This document shows positions 1 through 7,420 of a DNA stretch of 34,149 nt, piece after piece. This stretch comes from SAR86 cluster bacterium (lineage in GTDB: Bacteria > Pseudomonadota > Gammaproteobacteria > Magnimaribacterales > D2472): contig JADHNV010000001.1 in assembly GCA_016779285.1 (NCBI GenBank), forward strand, positions 1-34,149, read 5' to 3'. A program made the translations under genes and the position numbers. Positions within the stretch are counted from its first letter, which is position 1. Every line of letters begins with the position of its first letter. The notes beneath the pieces were generated by a model, which was not told the DNA's origin, did not search any database, and saw only the letters and a list, made by a program, of their open reading frames with translations.

Positions 1-638
1 CCTGATGGCGGTATGGGAGATTCATATAAAGCAACTGTGTGATGTCTTGGATTGTCACAGTGCATAAAATTTAACTTCACTTCAGGTGCATCAGGAGCTG
101 GCCCCATTGGAAAATTCATATAATCAGAGTCTCCAAAGCCTAATATATCTATATAGAATCTATGTGCAGGCTCTAATTCAGGTGCTGCGAAAACCACATG
201 GCCAAAACCCAGTCCCTCTGTAATAAAGCCCTTTATGTTCTGCGTTGATACAAATGGTTCAGGTGAATCTTTACTTCCATAAGATAACTCCAACCTATTG
301 CCTGCTGGATCAAAGAGTCCAATACACTCATCTACACATCTTAATTTTGCTATTTCATCACCCAAATCTTCATAATCAATGTTGGCTTGGTCTAGCTTAG
401 CCTTAGCCTCGTCGAAAGCAGTCTTATCAGCTAAAGAAAAACCAGCAGCAAGAAACTTCTTTGAATCACCGGTTTTAATATGAAATCTAAAAGATTTTTC
501 ATCCATTCTAAGATAAAGATTCTCCTCATCACTCAGAGAATCATTTTTCATAAGGCCAACAACATCTTTAGCATAATCAGCCCACTCCTGCAGGTTAGTT
601 GTTTCTACAAGCAAATAACTTAAAGATTGAATTTTCAT
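1..638 (-). CDS. VOC-family extradiol-type ring-cleavage dioxygenase (partial, C-terminus beyond window)
   Basis: I translated this frame by hand from the ATG at 636-638; it stays open to the window edge and gives about 212 residues. A purine-rich AAGGAAG lies five bases before the ATG. The layout matches two-domain type I extradiol dioxygenases of the BphC/HsaC kind: a degenerate N-terminal VOC module (about 1-125), then a catalytic module beginning at the GLGFGHVV motif. His147 there and the His-His pair at 199-200 (NPRHH) correspond to two of the three Fe(II) ligands; the third, a Glu, would lie beyond base 1. Such enzymes open catechol-type rings meta to the hydroxyls, using O2. The substrate cannot be read from the sequence, and no other aromatic-degradation gene is visible in the window. 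A glyoxalase/bleomycin-resistance paralogue without dioxygenase activity is the main alternative. Confidence 0.75.
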   Translation of the reverse strand, partial: MKIQSLSYLLVETTNLQEWADYAKDVVGLMKNDSLSDEENLYLRMDEKSFRFHIKTGDSKKFLAAGFSLADKTAFDEAKAKLDQANIDYEDLGDEIAKLRCVDECIGLFDPAGNRLELSYGSKDSPEPFVSTQNIKGFITEGLGFGHVVFAAPELEPAHRFYIDILGFGDSDYMNFPMGPAPDAPEVKLNFMHCDNPRHHTVALYESPIPPS

Positions 639-797
639 TTTGCTTCCTTAGTAAAAAAATAAATCGATATCTTATGTTTTCATTGTTAATTCTATCATTC
701 AATTTATTTATACATAATTATTCATTTATTAATTACGAACTATCATGAAAATTGAGAAAGTATCCATTCTTGGAGATAAATTCTATAAAATAGATCT

Positions 798-1454
798 ATG
801 TCACTAATCAAAGCATTAATTCACCCAGTAACACCCTTCCAACAAAATGCACCCATCTTGTATTGTGAAGTTTCAAGAAAATGCGCCTTCATTGATCCAG
901 GCGGAGACATAGATATTCTTTTAGGCGCAGCAAAAGATAATGAATTAATACCTGAAAAAATTTTTCTCACTCATGGACATGCCGATCATGCTGGCGCAGC
1001 TGCTGAGCTTGCAAAGATCCTTTCATTAGAGATTGAAGGTCCTCACAAAGAGGATTTGTTTCTTCTTGAATCACTTGAATCTCAAGGAAAAATGTTTGGC
1101 ATGGAAGCTCAGAATTGCACCCCTGATAGATGGCTTGAAGATGGAGATGAAGTACAGCTAGGTAATGAAGTCTTAAAAGTTATTTTTTGTCCAGGACACA
1201 CGCCTGGACATATTGTTTTTTATCATCCTGAGTCAAAACTAGCTGCAGTTGGAGATGTTTTATTTCGAGGATCAATAGGGAGAACTGATTTGCCCAGGGG
1301 AAACCATCAAGACTTATTAGATTCAATCACTAAAAAACTTTGGCCACTTGGAGAAGAAATATTATTCATTTCAGGACACGGGCCTGTTTCTACATTTGGA
1401 CAAGAAAGAAAAGACAATGCTTTTGTGGCTGATGCAATTTTGAATCAGGCTTAA
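798..1454 (+). CDS. gloC: GloC/YcbL-type metallo-beta-lactamase-fold hydrolase (type II glyoxalase)
   Basis: This is a 218-residue cytosolic MBL-fold hydrolase of the YcbL/GloC type (E. coli YcbL is about 215 residues), which hydrolyses S-lactoylglutathione-type thioesters in methylglyoxal detoxification. Visible metal ligands are the THGHADH motif at 58-64, the histidine in CPGHTPGH near 135, the aspartate in VGDVLF near 152 and the histidine in SGHGP near 194. The TPDRWLEDGD and GRTDLPRGNH segments are close to YcbL. It is shorter than canonical GloB and lacks the C-terminal substrate-binding helical domain, which separates GloC from GloB. The start fits the family N-terminus, though no clear Shine-Dalgarno precedes it. 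The stop shares TTAA with the convergent TM2 gene. Substrate specificity is inferred from the family. Confidence 0.9.
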   Translation: MSLIKALIHPVTPFQQNAPILYCEVSRKCAFIDPGGDIDILLGAAKDNELIPEKIFLTHGHADHAGAAAELAKILSLEIEGPHKEDLFLLESLESQGKMFGMEAQNCTPDRWLEDGDEVQLGNEVLKVIFCPGHTPGHIVFYHPESKLAAVGDVLFRGSIGRTDLPRGNHQDLLDSITKKLWPLGEEILFISGHGPVSTFGQERKDNAFVADAILNQA

Positions 1455-1687
1455 TCAACCCAAAGTTTAACTAATTTTCCTTCATCGTCTTTCATTGAAC
1501 CAGTTACTATTAGGATGAAATCCACTATCCACCAAATACCAAAACCACCGATTGTAATGATAAATAAGATAGCAGAGGCATAACGTCTTAAAAAAAACCT
1601 ATGAGCTCCTAGTGGCCAAGACAAAACTAGAAATAATAAAAATGTTGGCAGAATTCTTTTTTCTGAAATATTAATAATTTCACTCAT
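1451..1687 (-). CDS. TM2-domain small membrane protein
   Basis: This 78-residue protein fits the TM2 domain family: a hydrophobic helix at about 12-27, the short GAHRFFLRRY turn, then a second helix with GGFGIWWIVDFILI. The GAHRF and GIWW-D signatures are the family hallmarks. TM2 proteins sit in the inner membrane and have no settled function in bacteria. It begins inside the end of the upstream SDR gene (8-nt overlap), with a near-ideal AGGAGG five bases before its ATG, so translation is probably coupled to the SDR. A lipid-related role alongside the SDR and thioesterase is only a guess from context. Confidence 0.85.
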   Translation of the reverse strand: MSEIINISEKRILPTFLLFLVLSWPLGAHRFFLRRYASAILFIITIGGFGIWWIVDFILIVTGSMKDDEGKLVKLWVD

Positions 1688-2477
1688 ATCGACCTCCTGC
1701 CAATCTTGAGCTCATCTTAATAACAATAGTGGTTGGTAAAATATTACAAAGAAATGCCAATGCCTTATTTAGCAATCCTGGCACCCAAACACTTTTACCA
1801 TTCATCAATGCTTGTACAGCTCCAATGGCGACAGTCTTTGAATCTTTTTTCATAAAAGCTGGAACTTTATCCATAGCATCTTGCATTCCACTGGCGGAAT
1901 GAAACTCTGTGACAGTAAATCCTGGACATACATTTGTAGCAGTAATGCCATGAGAGCGATAATTAATATTAATTGCATCTCCAAATCTATTCACAAAAGT
2001 TTTAACAGGACCATAAAGGGCTCCCCAGCCAGATGAAGGCGGCGCGAAAGAGGCAAGGGAAGATACCATCATAATTTTTCCATGTTTTTGCGCCAGCATG
2101 GATGGAATAAATTTTTTTGTAAGAGCTACAACTGCAATGCCTAATACTCTGAGAAATTTTTCTTCCTCGTCCTCTTCAGTTTCATGAAACTTTTTATTGA
2201 TGCTGTAACCAGCATTATTTATCAAGATTTCAACAGTGTAATTACTATCTCTGCAGAAATTATAAATTTTTTCTGGGGCTGAGACTTCAGCTAAATCTGC
2301 TACTACATAATCACATTGAATATCAAATTCCTCTTTCAATAAGATAGATATGTCTCTAAGCCTATCCTCTCTTCTTGCTGTAAGAATAATATTGTTGCCA
2401 AGTTTGGCAAGTTCTTTAGCAATTTCCAAACCTATACCAGCAGTTGCTCCAGTCACTAGCGCGTATTTATCATTCAT
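1680..2477 (-). CDS. Short-chain dehydrogenase/reductase (SDR)
   Basis: This is a classical SDR of 265 residues with a Rossmann fold for NAD(P)H. Motifs in order: TGATAGIG at 9-16 (dinucleotide binding), NNAG at 87-90, catalytic Ser near 139-140 and YxxxK at Tyr155/Lys159. Basic residues after the second strand (ARRED, about 34-38) favour NADP(H). The C-terminal part has hydrophobic stretches (LLNKALAFLCNILPTTIVI) that could contact membrane or a lipid substrate. An AAGGAG lies five bases before the ATG. It is the middle gene of a thioesterase-SDR-TM2 unit, 18 bases after the thioesterase. The oxidised or reduced substrate cannot be named; acyl or ketone chemistry is plausible from the thioesterase neighbour. 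Confidence 0.88.
   Translation of the reverse strand: MNDKYALVTGATAGIGLEIAKELAKLGNNIILTARREDRLRDISILLKEEFDIQCDYVVADLAEVSAPEKIYNFCRDSNYTVEILINNAGYSINKKFHETEEDEEEKFLRVLGIAVVALTKKFIPSMLAQKHGKIMMVSSLASFAPPSSGWGALYGPVKTFVNRFGDAININYRSHGITATNVCPGFTVTEFHSASGMQDAMDKVPAFMKKDSKTVAIGAVQALMNGKSVWVPGLLNKALAFLCNILPTTIVIKMSSRLAGGRYE
1693..1698 (-). promoter_or_regulatory. Strong Shine-Dalgarno for the TM2 gene, inside the SDR coding sequence
   Basis: The minus strand reads AGGAGG five bases before the TM2 ATG, within the last codons of the upstream SDR. Most starts in this window have weak or no Shine-Dalgarno, so this one stands out and supports both the start choice and translational coupling. Confidence 0.7.
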
Positions 2478-2495
2478 AAAATCTCCTTAATTATT

Positions 2496-2969
2496 TTAAA
2501 AATCTCTAATTTTTAATCTTAGTTCATATGGAACTGGACCAGTTTGATCATGTGCACGCTTAATAGCTATAACTTTATCAAGACGCTCAGAGCTCATTGG
2601 CGCAATTTTTCTTTTATTCATATCAATATGACCCTCAACCGTTTCATACATTGCTGAAATAATTCCATCTTTATCAAATAAAGCACCTATCATATGAAAC
2701 AGCTTTTCGTTTACGTTATAAAGCCTAAATGCAGGAAATACTTGATCGCCTAGTAAGAATTCTTTTTTGAACCTGTAGTTGTCTTCAAGTGTAAAGCTGG
2801 AAAATCCACTTTTTAGATATTCATCATTAAAGCCAAAGTCTTGGTTGGTAAATTCCCACCCCTGCTCAAATACTTCCTTAATAAAATTTACATTCATATG
2901 GCCGTTAAAATCACACATTTCTTTTGTCACCTCTACGGTCTTACCAATATATGGAAATAAATTCTTCAT
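2496..2969 (-). CDS. Hotdog-fold acyl-CoA thioesterase family protein
   Basis: This 157-residue protein resembles the thioesterase-like hotdog family (4HBT_2 type, including carnitine-pathway betainyl-CoA thioesterases). The key segment is CDFNGHMNVNF at 19-29: the Asp20 and His24-Met-Asn pattern matches the active-site helix of 4HBT enzymes. It is followed by a long helix and the antiparallel sheet region expected for a hotdog. No signal peptide or membrane segment is visible, so it should act in the cytosol on an acyl-CoA. It heads the minus-strand unit with the SDR and TM2 genes and is divergent from hflX. The acyl group released is unknown. Confidence 0.75.
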   Translation of the reverse strand: MKNLFPYIGKTVEVTKEMCDFNGHMNVNFIKEVFEQGWEFTNQDFGFNDEYLKSGFSSFTLEDNYRFKKEFLLGDQVFPAFRLYNVNEKLFHMIGALFDKDGIISAMYETVEGHIDMNKRKIAPMSSERLDKVIAIKRAHDQTGPVPYELRLKIRDF

Positions 2970-3101
2970 ATTTTATTATTAATTATTTAAAAGATTGGAT
3001 TGTGGAGAAGTGGAAGTAAATTTGCAAATCAAAAATTATGTCTTTGCATTGATATTAAGTACAATGACAATCATCACCCCGTTGATTATATTTTTAAAAA
3101 T

Positions 3102-4400
3102 TTGGAAAAAACCTCTCAACCAAAAGATCAAAGAGCCATAATTGTTTCAATTGATCTATTAAGATCTCAGCAAGAACATCTAGAACAATTTAACTCTAAT
3201 GAATTTGTTGAGCTTGCTAAATCGTCAGGATTAAAAGTTGAGCATCATATTTTTTCTAAGCAAAACTTTGTAGCGGCCAGTCATTTCCTTACTAAGGGCA
3301 AGGCTGATGAGCTAAAACATATCGTCGAATCAGAAAATATTAAGCTGGTTGTTTTAGATTGTGAGCTCTCGCCCTCTCAAGAAAGAAATTTAGAAAAATT
3401 ATTATGTGCGCGAGTGTTAGATAGAACAGGTCTTATCTTGGATATTTTTGCAGCCAGAGCTCAAAGTGATATCGGGAAACTACAAGTGGAACTTGCTCAA
3501 CTAAGCTTTCTGTCCACTCGATTAGTTAGAGGCTGGAGTCACCTTGAAAGACAAAAAGGAGGAATAGGTTTAAGAGGCCCTGGGGAAACTCAACTTGAAA
3601 CTGACAGAAGATTGATAGGAAACAGAATTAAACAACTCAAAAAAAGATTAGATAAGCAGCACAATCAAAAAAATTTAAATAGATACTCCAGAAAAAAAGG
3701 TACAAACAAATTAGTTGCTTTGGTTGGGTATACAAATGCTGGAAAAACTTCGCTATTTAATTTATTAACAAAAGGCGGTCTTGACGCTGAGGACAAATTA
3801 TTTGCAACATTGGATACTACAACAAGACGCTCAAACTTTAAGTTTCAAACTCCAGAGACAGTGCTTTTTTCCGATACTGTTGGATTTATATCTAATCTTC
3901 CAACCAAATTAGTTGAATCCTTTAAAGCTACCCTGGATGATTTGGCATCTGCTGATCTTTTAATTCACGTCATTGATGCCGCTGACCCTAATAGAGATAT
4001 TAAAATCAAAGAAGTGGATTTAATTCTTGAGGAATTAGGTGTTACTTCCATGCCGCAAATTAGAGCATTAAATAAAATTGATTTAATGAAAAATGAAGAT
4101 ATATGGCCAGCAAATAATCTTTATCCTGAGGTCAAAATATCAAGTGTTACTGGAGAGGGGCTTGAAGATTTAAAAAACATAGTTTCCGAGAGCCTATTTG
4201 GGAATCTTCTATCAGGATGGGTTCAATTTTCTCCCATTCAGGCATCGGTTCGTTCAAAGTTATTTGATTCTGGATGCATCATAGAAGAAAAACTAGATTC
4301 TAGAGGACAATATCAATCATTGGTTTCAATTTCACAAAGCATGCTTGAGCAATTTGAAGAAATTGAAGTTTTCAAAAATTTGAAGCCCTCTCATCTTTAA
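3102..4400 (+). CDS. hflX: GTPase HflX
   Basis: HflX is a ribosome-binding GTPase that splits stalled or stressed 70S ribosomes. The N-terminal HflX domain contains the SPSQERNLEK and DRTGLILDIFA signatures, then the GGIGLRGPGETQLETDRR hinge typical of the family. The G domain follows with P-loop GYTNAGKTS, switch FATLDTTTRR, DTVGF and NKID. No ATG exists in this frame upstream of these motifs; the only start-like codons are TTG at 3000 and TTG at 3102. I prefer 3102 because it puts the N-terminus about ten residues before the conserved RAIIV strand, as in other HflX proteins; neither site has a good Shine-Dalgarno. From 3000 the protein would be 466 residues, from 3102 it is 432 (E. coli HflX is 426). 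In many gammaproteobacteria hfq lies just upstream; here it does not. Confidence 0.93.
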   Translation: MEKTSQPKDQRAIIVSIDLLRSQQEHLEQFNSNEFVELAKSSGLKVEHHIFSKQNFVAASHFLTKGKADELKHIVESENIKLVVLDCELSPSQERNLEKLLCARVLDRTGLILDIFAARAQSDIGKLQVELAQLSFLSTRLVRGWSHLERQKGGIGLRGPGETQLETDRRLIGNRIKQLKKRLDKQHNQKNLNRYSRKKGTNKLVALVGYTNAGKTSLFNLLTKGGLDAEDKLFATLDTTTRRSNFKFQTPETVLFSDTVGFISNLPTKLVESFKATLDDLASADLLIHVIDAADPNRDIKIKEVDLILEELGVTSMPQIRALNKIDLMKNEDIWPANNLYPEVKISSVTGEGLEDLKNIVSESLFGNLLSGWVQFSPIQASVRSKLFDSGCIIEEKLDSRGQYQSLVSISQSMLEQFEEIEVFKNLKPSHL

Positions 4401-4416
4401 AAAGAATGTCCAAACC

Positions 4417-6012
4417 ATGCCTCGTCAACAAAAACTAATAGATGCAATCATAATAGGTGGTGGACATAATGGTTTGGTCTGTGCCTACTATTTGGCAAAA
4501 AAAGGTTTAAAAGTAAATCTCTACGAAAAGAGATCTATTGTAGGAGGTGCTGCAGTAACTGAGGAGTTTCATCCTGGATTTAGAAATTCGGTCGCAAGTT
4601 ATACAGTTAGTCTTTTAAATCCAACAATCATTCAAGAAATGAATCTTAAGGAATATGGGCTAGAGATTGTAAAACGCCCTATCTCAAATTTTCTTCCGTT
4701 AGATCAAACAACTTATTTAAAACTTGGTGGTGGATTGGAAAGAACACAAGAAGAGTTTAGAAAATTTTCTAAAAAAGATGCTGAGCAATTACCTGAATAT
4801 TATTATCGACTTGAAGCTGTTGCTGATGTTCTTAGAGATCTTTCAATTAAAACACCGCCAAATCCAAAACAAGGTTTAAGGGCTGCTTTGGATGCAGCAT
4901 TGCAACTTTGGCCTATAGCCACCAAGGGCAATCAAGTGCACAAAGATGTTTACAATCTTCTTACTAAAAGTGCTCGCTCATTTCTTGATTCATGGTTTGA
5001 AAGCGAGCATGTGAAAGCTGCGTTTGGCTTTGATTCAATCGTTGGAAATTTTGCTAGCCCAGATACACCTGGCTCAGCCTATGTTTTATTGCATCATGTG
5101 TTTGGAGAGGTTGATGGGGAGAAAGGAGCTTGGGGGCATGCCATGGGCGGCATGGGTGCAATTACTCAGGCCATGGAAAAAGCATGCAGAGAGAAAGGGG
5201 TTAAAATCTTTACTGACGCTTCTGTAAATAAGGTAATTATTGAGGATGGTGTCGCTAAGGGCATTCAACTTGAGAATGGTGATCTCATTAAAGGTAAAAG
5301 AATAGTCTCTAACCTCAATCCAAAATTACTTTACAAGAAGTTAATATCAGAAAATGAGCTAGATCCAGATTTTAATCGCAGTATGGATGGTTATAAGTGC
5401 GGATCAGGTACTTTTAGAATGAATGTTGCTCTTTCAGAATTACCAGATTTTCTTGCATTGCCTGGCAAAGAAATGGCTGAACATCATCAAAGCGGAATTG
5501 TCATAGCGCCAACGCTTGATTATATGGATAAAGCCTATTTAGATGCTAAAAGTGATGGGTGGTCTAAAGAGCCAATTATAGAAATATTAATTCCTTCAAC
5601 TCTAGATAGCTCTTTAGCTCCAGAGGGTAAGCATGTTGCATCTTTATTCTGTCAACAATTCTCTCCGGCCCTGCCAGATGGTTCATCTTGGCATGATCAC
5701 AGGTTGTCTGCAGCTGATACTATCATTGAGACTGTAACAAAACATGCTCCAAACTTTAGAGAATCAATTTTAGGAATGATGATTCTGTCACCTTTAGATT
5801 TAGAGGAAAAATTTGGGCTTATTGGAGGTGATATTATGCATGGACAAATGTCCCTAGATCAAATGTGGGCTGCTCGCCCCTTGATGAATTATGGAAACTA
5901 TAGAGGACCATTAAAATCCCTTTATATGTGTGGCTCAGGAACTCATCCTGGTGGAGGTGTTACAGGCCTTCCCGGAAAAAATGCAGCCAGAGAAATTTTA
6001 AAAGACGGATAA
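4417..6012 (+). CDS. Phytoene-dehydrogenase/PYROXD2-like FAD-dependent oxidoreductase
   Basis: This 531-residue flavoprotein belongs to the phytoene desaturase/amine-oxidase superfamily, closest in layout to the PYROXD2-like (COG1233) group. The FAD-binding Rossmann motif GGGHNG lies at 14-19, followed by the YEKRSIVGGAAVTEE segment that continues the dinucleotide site. The C-terminal CGSGTHPGGGVTGLPGKNAA motif is the second FAD contact typical of the family. No carotenoid genes lie nearby, so carotenoid desaturation is not supported; the group is mostly uncharacterised. It follows hflX by 16 bases on the same strand and is likely co-transcribed. It converges on the symporter gene with a 2-base gap. 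The substrate is unknown. Confidence 0.85.
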   Translation: MPRQQKLIDAIIIGGGHNGLVCAYYLAKKGLKVNLYEKRSIVGGAAVTEEFHPGFRNSVASYTVSLLNPTIIQEMNLKEYGLEIVKRPISNFLPLDQTTYLKLGGGLERTQEEFRKFSKKDAEQLPEYYYRLEAVADVLRDLSIKTPPNPKQGLRAALDAALQLWPIATKGNQVHKDVYNLLTKSARSFLDSWFESEHVKAAFGFDSIVGNFASPDTPGSAYVLLHHVFGEVDGEKGAWGHAMGGMGAITQAMEKACREKGVKIFTDASVNKVIIEDGVAKGIQLENGDLIKGKRIVSNLNPKLLYKKLISENELDPDFNRSMDGYKCGSGTFRMNVALSELPDFLALPGKEMAEHHQSGIVIAPTLDYMDKAYLDAKSDGWSKEPIIEILIPSTLDSSLAPEGKHVASLFCQQFSPALPDGSSWHDHRLSAADTIIETVTKHAPNFRESILGMMILSPLDLEEKFGLIGGDIMHGQMSLDQMWAARPLMNYGNYRGPLKSLYMCGSGTHPGGGVTGLPGKNAAREILKDG

Positions 6013-6014
6013 AC

Positions 6015-7385
6015 TTAAACGGAAGATATCTTAGGCTCCAAAGTTGCAAAATAATCTTTGGCTTTTTCAATCACTTTTGGCGCCAGCCAAACTGATGAAA
6101 CTAATGTTGGTATTGCCATAAATGCAAATGACAGATCAATTACAGCAATGGCAGTCTTTACAGGTATTACTGCAAAGACTACAACAAAGAAAACAATGAC
6201 CCACTGATAAACTTGTACTCCTTTTTTACCAAATAAAAATTGCGCGCAAGCGGAGCCATAAAATGAATAAGTAAAGATGGTGCTGGCTCCAAAGCTAACT
6301 ACGCAAACAAGTAAAATTGCATATCCAACGGGGCCAAGAAGAACACTGAATGCTTCAGCAGTTAATTTAACACCCTCAACACCTGAGCCTACATTTAACC
6401 AAACGCCTGAAATGATAATTAATAATGCAGTCGAGGTGCACATTATCAAAGTATCAAAAATAGGTCCAAGCATGGCAACTAAACCTTGTTTAACTGGATT
6501 TGAGGTCTTGGCAGCACCATGAACTAGTGATTCTGTTCCAATACCTGCCTCATTAGAATGAGCGCTTCTTTTAACACCCATAATAATTACAGCAATAACA
6601 CTTCCTCCAGCGACTGCAGAGCCTGTAAAAGCATCTTTGATAATAATTTGAAATGCAGGAATGACCGCATCAAAATTTAATAATAACGCAACCATGATAG
6701 AGCCAAAATATAAGATGCTCATTGAAGGCACAAGCCATTGAGAAACTTTTGCTATTCTTACCAAGCCACCAAAAATTATAGCTCCAGTGACTGTAGCTAA
6801 AACAATTCCAGCTATTAAATTAAAGTATTTAAAATCAAAAATAGGTATAGTTTCAAGCATTTGAACCATCTGGTTACTTTGAAACCCTGGTAAAGCACCA
6901 ATTAAGCCAGCGGCTGCAAAAAAATATGCCAATGGCATCATTGACTTAGGCAACGCGTTTTTAATGATGTACATTGGTCCGCTTCGAACTGTCCCATCCT
7001 CATCCACGTCTCGATACATCACAGATAAGGTACAAGTAAAAAATTTAGTTGCTATACCAACAATTGCAGTCACCCACATCCAAAAAATTACTCCTGGTCC
7101 TCCGTAACCAATAGCAAGCGCAACACCAGAAATATTCCCAAGACCAATGGTTCCAGATAATGCTGTAGTTAAGGCTTGAAAATGAGAAACTTCTCCAATG
7201 TCTTCTTGTTTTGAGTGCTTGCCCCTTATTAAATCAAAGGCATGACGAAGATATTTAAAAGGGGTGAGTTTTGAGAAAATAAAAAAGTATACTCCTGCGC
7301 CAACTAAAAACGGAGCATTCCACTCCCAAACAAAATCAGAAAAATTAATAATTAATTTAGAAATATGGGAGATCAGATTTTCCAT
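6015..7385 (-). CDS. Alanine/glycine:cation symporter (AGCS family)
   Basis: This 456-residue integral inner-membrane transporter takes up alanine or glycine with Na+. AGCS signatures are the GLGNISGVALAIGYGGPG segment early in the protein, SGPMYII, and the central GVKRSAHSNEAGIGTESLVHG segment with following proline-rich turn. Repeated hydrophobic stretches across the length are consistent with the roughly eleven helices of the family. The protein starts with a short helix and a positively charged loop (RGKHSKQED) and ends in a short cytoplasmic tail. It lies 35 bases after the PIF1-like helicase gene on the same strand and may be read from that transcript. Which amino acid it carries cannot be determined here. 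Confidence 0.92.
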   Translation of the reverse strand: MENLISHISKLIINFSDFVWEWNAPFLVGAGVYFFIFSKLTPFKYLRHAFDLIRGKHSKQEDIGEVSHFQALTTALSGTIGLGNISGVALAIGYGGPGVIFWMWVTAIVGIATKFFTCTLSVMYRDVDEDGTVRSGPMYIIKNALPKSMMPLAYFFAAAGLIGALPGFQSNQMVQMLETIPIFDFKYFNLIAGIVLATVTGAIIFGGLVRIAKVSQWLVPSMSILYFGSIMVALLLNFDAVIPAFQIIIKDAFTGSAVAGGSVIAVIIMGVKRSAHSNEAGIGTESLVHGAAKTSNPVKQGLVAMLGPIFDTLIMCTSTALLIIISGVWLNVGSGVEGVKLTAEAFSVLLGPVGYAILLVCVVSFGASTIFTYSFYGSACAQFLFGKKGVQVYQWVIVFFVVVFAVIPVKTAIAVIDLSFAFMAIPTLVSSVWLAPKVIEKAKDYFATLEPKISSV

Positions 7386-7420
7386 GGATTTAATTTTAAA
7401 AGTATATTTCTATTGTAGAA

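Noticed and set aside
745..807. A 20-codon ORF overlapping the gloC start, possible leader peptide
   Set aside because: It has no Shine-Dalgarno and no recognisable composition, and short ORFs of this length are expected by chance in AT-rich DNA.
7386..7420. Possible glycine or lysine riboswitch before the symporter or lysC
   Set aside because: The spacer before the symporter is 35 bases and that before lysC 13 bases, too short for either riboswitch.
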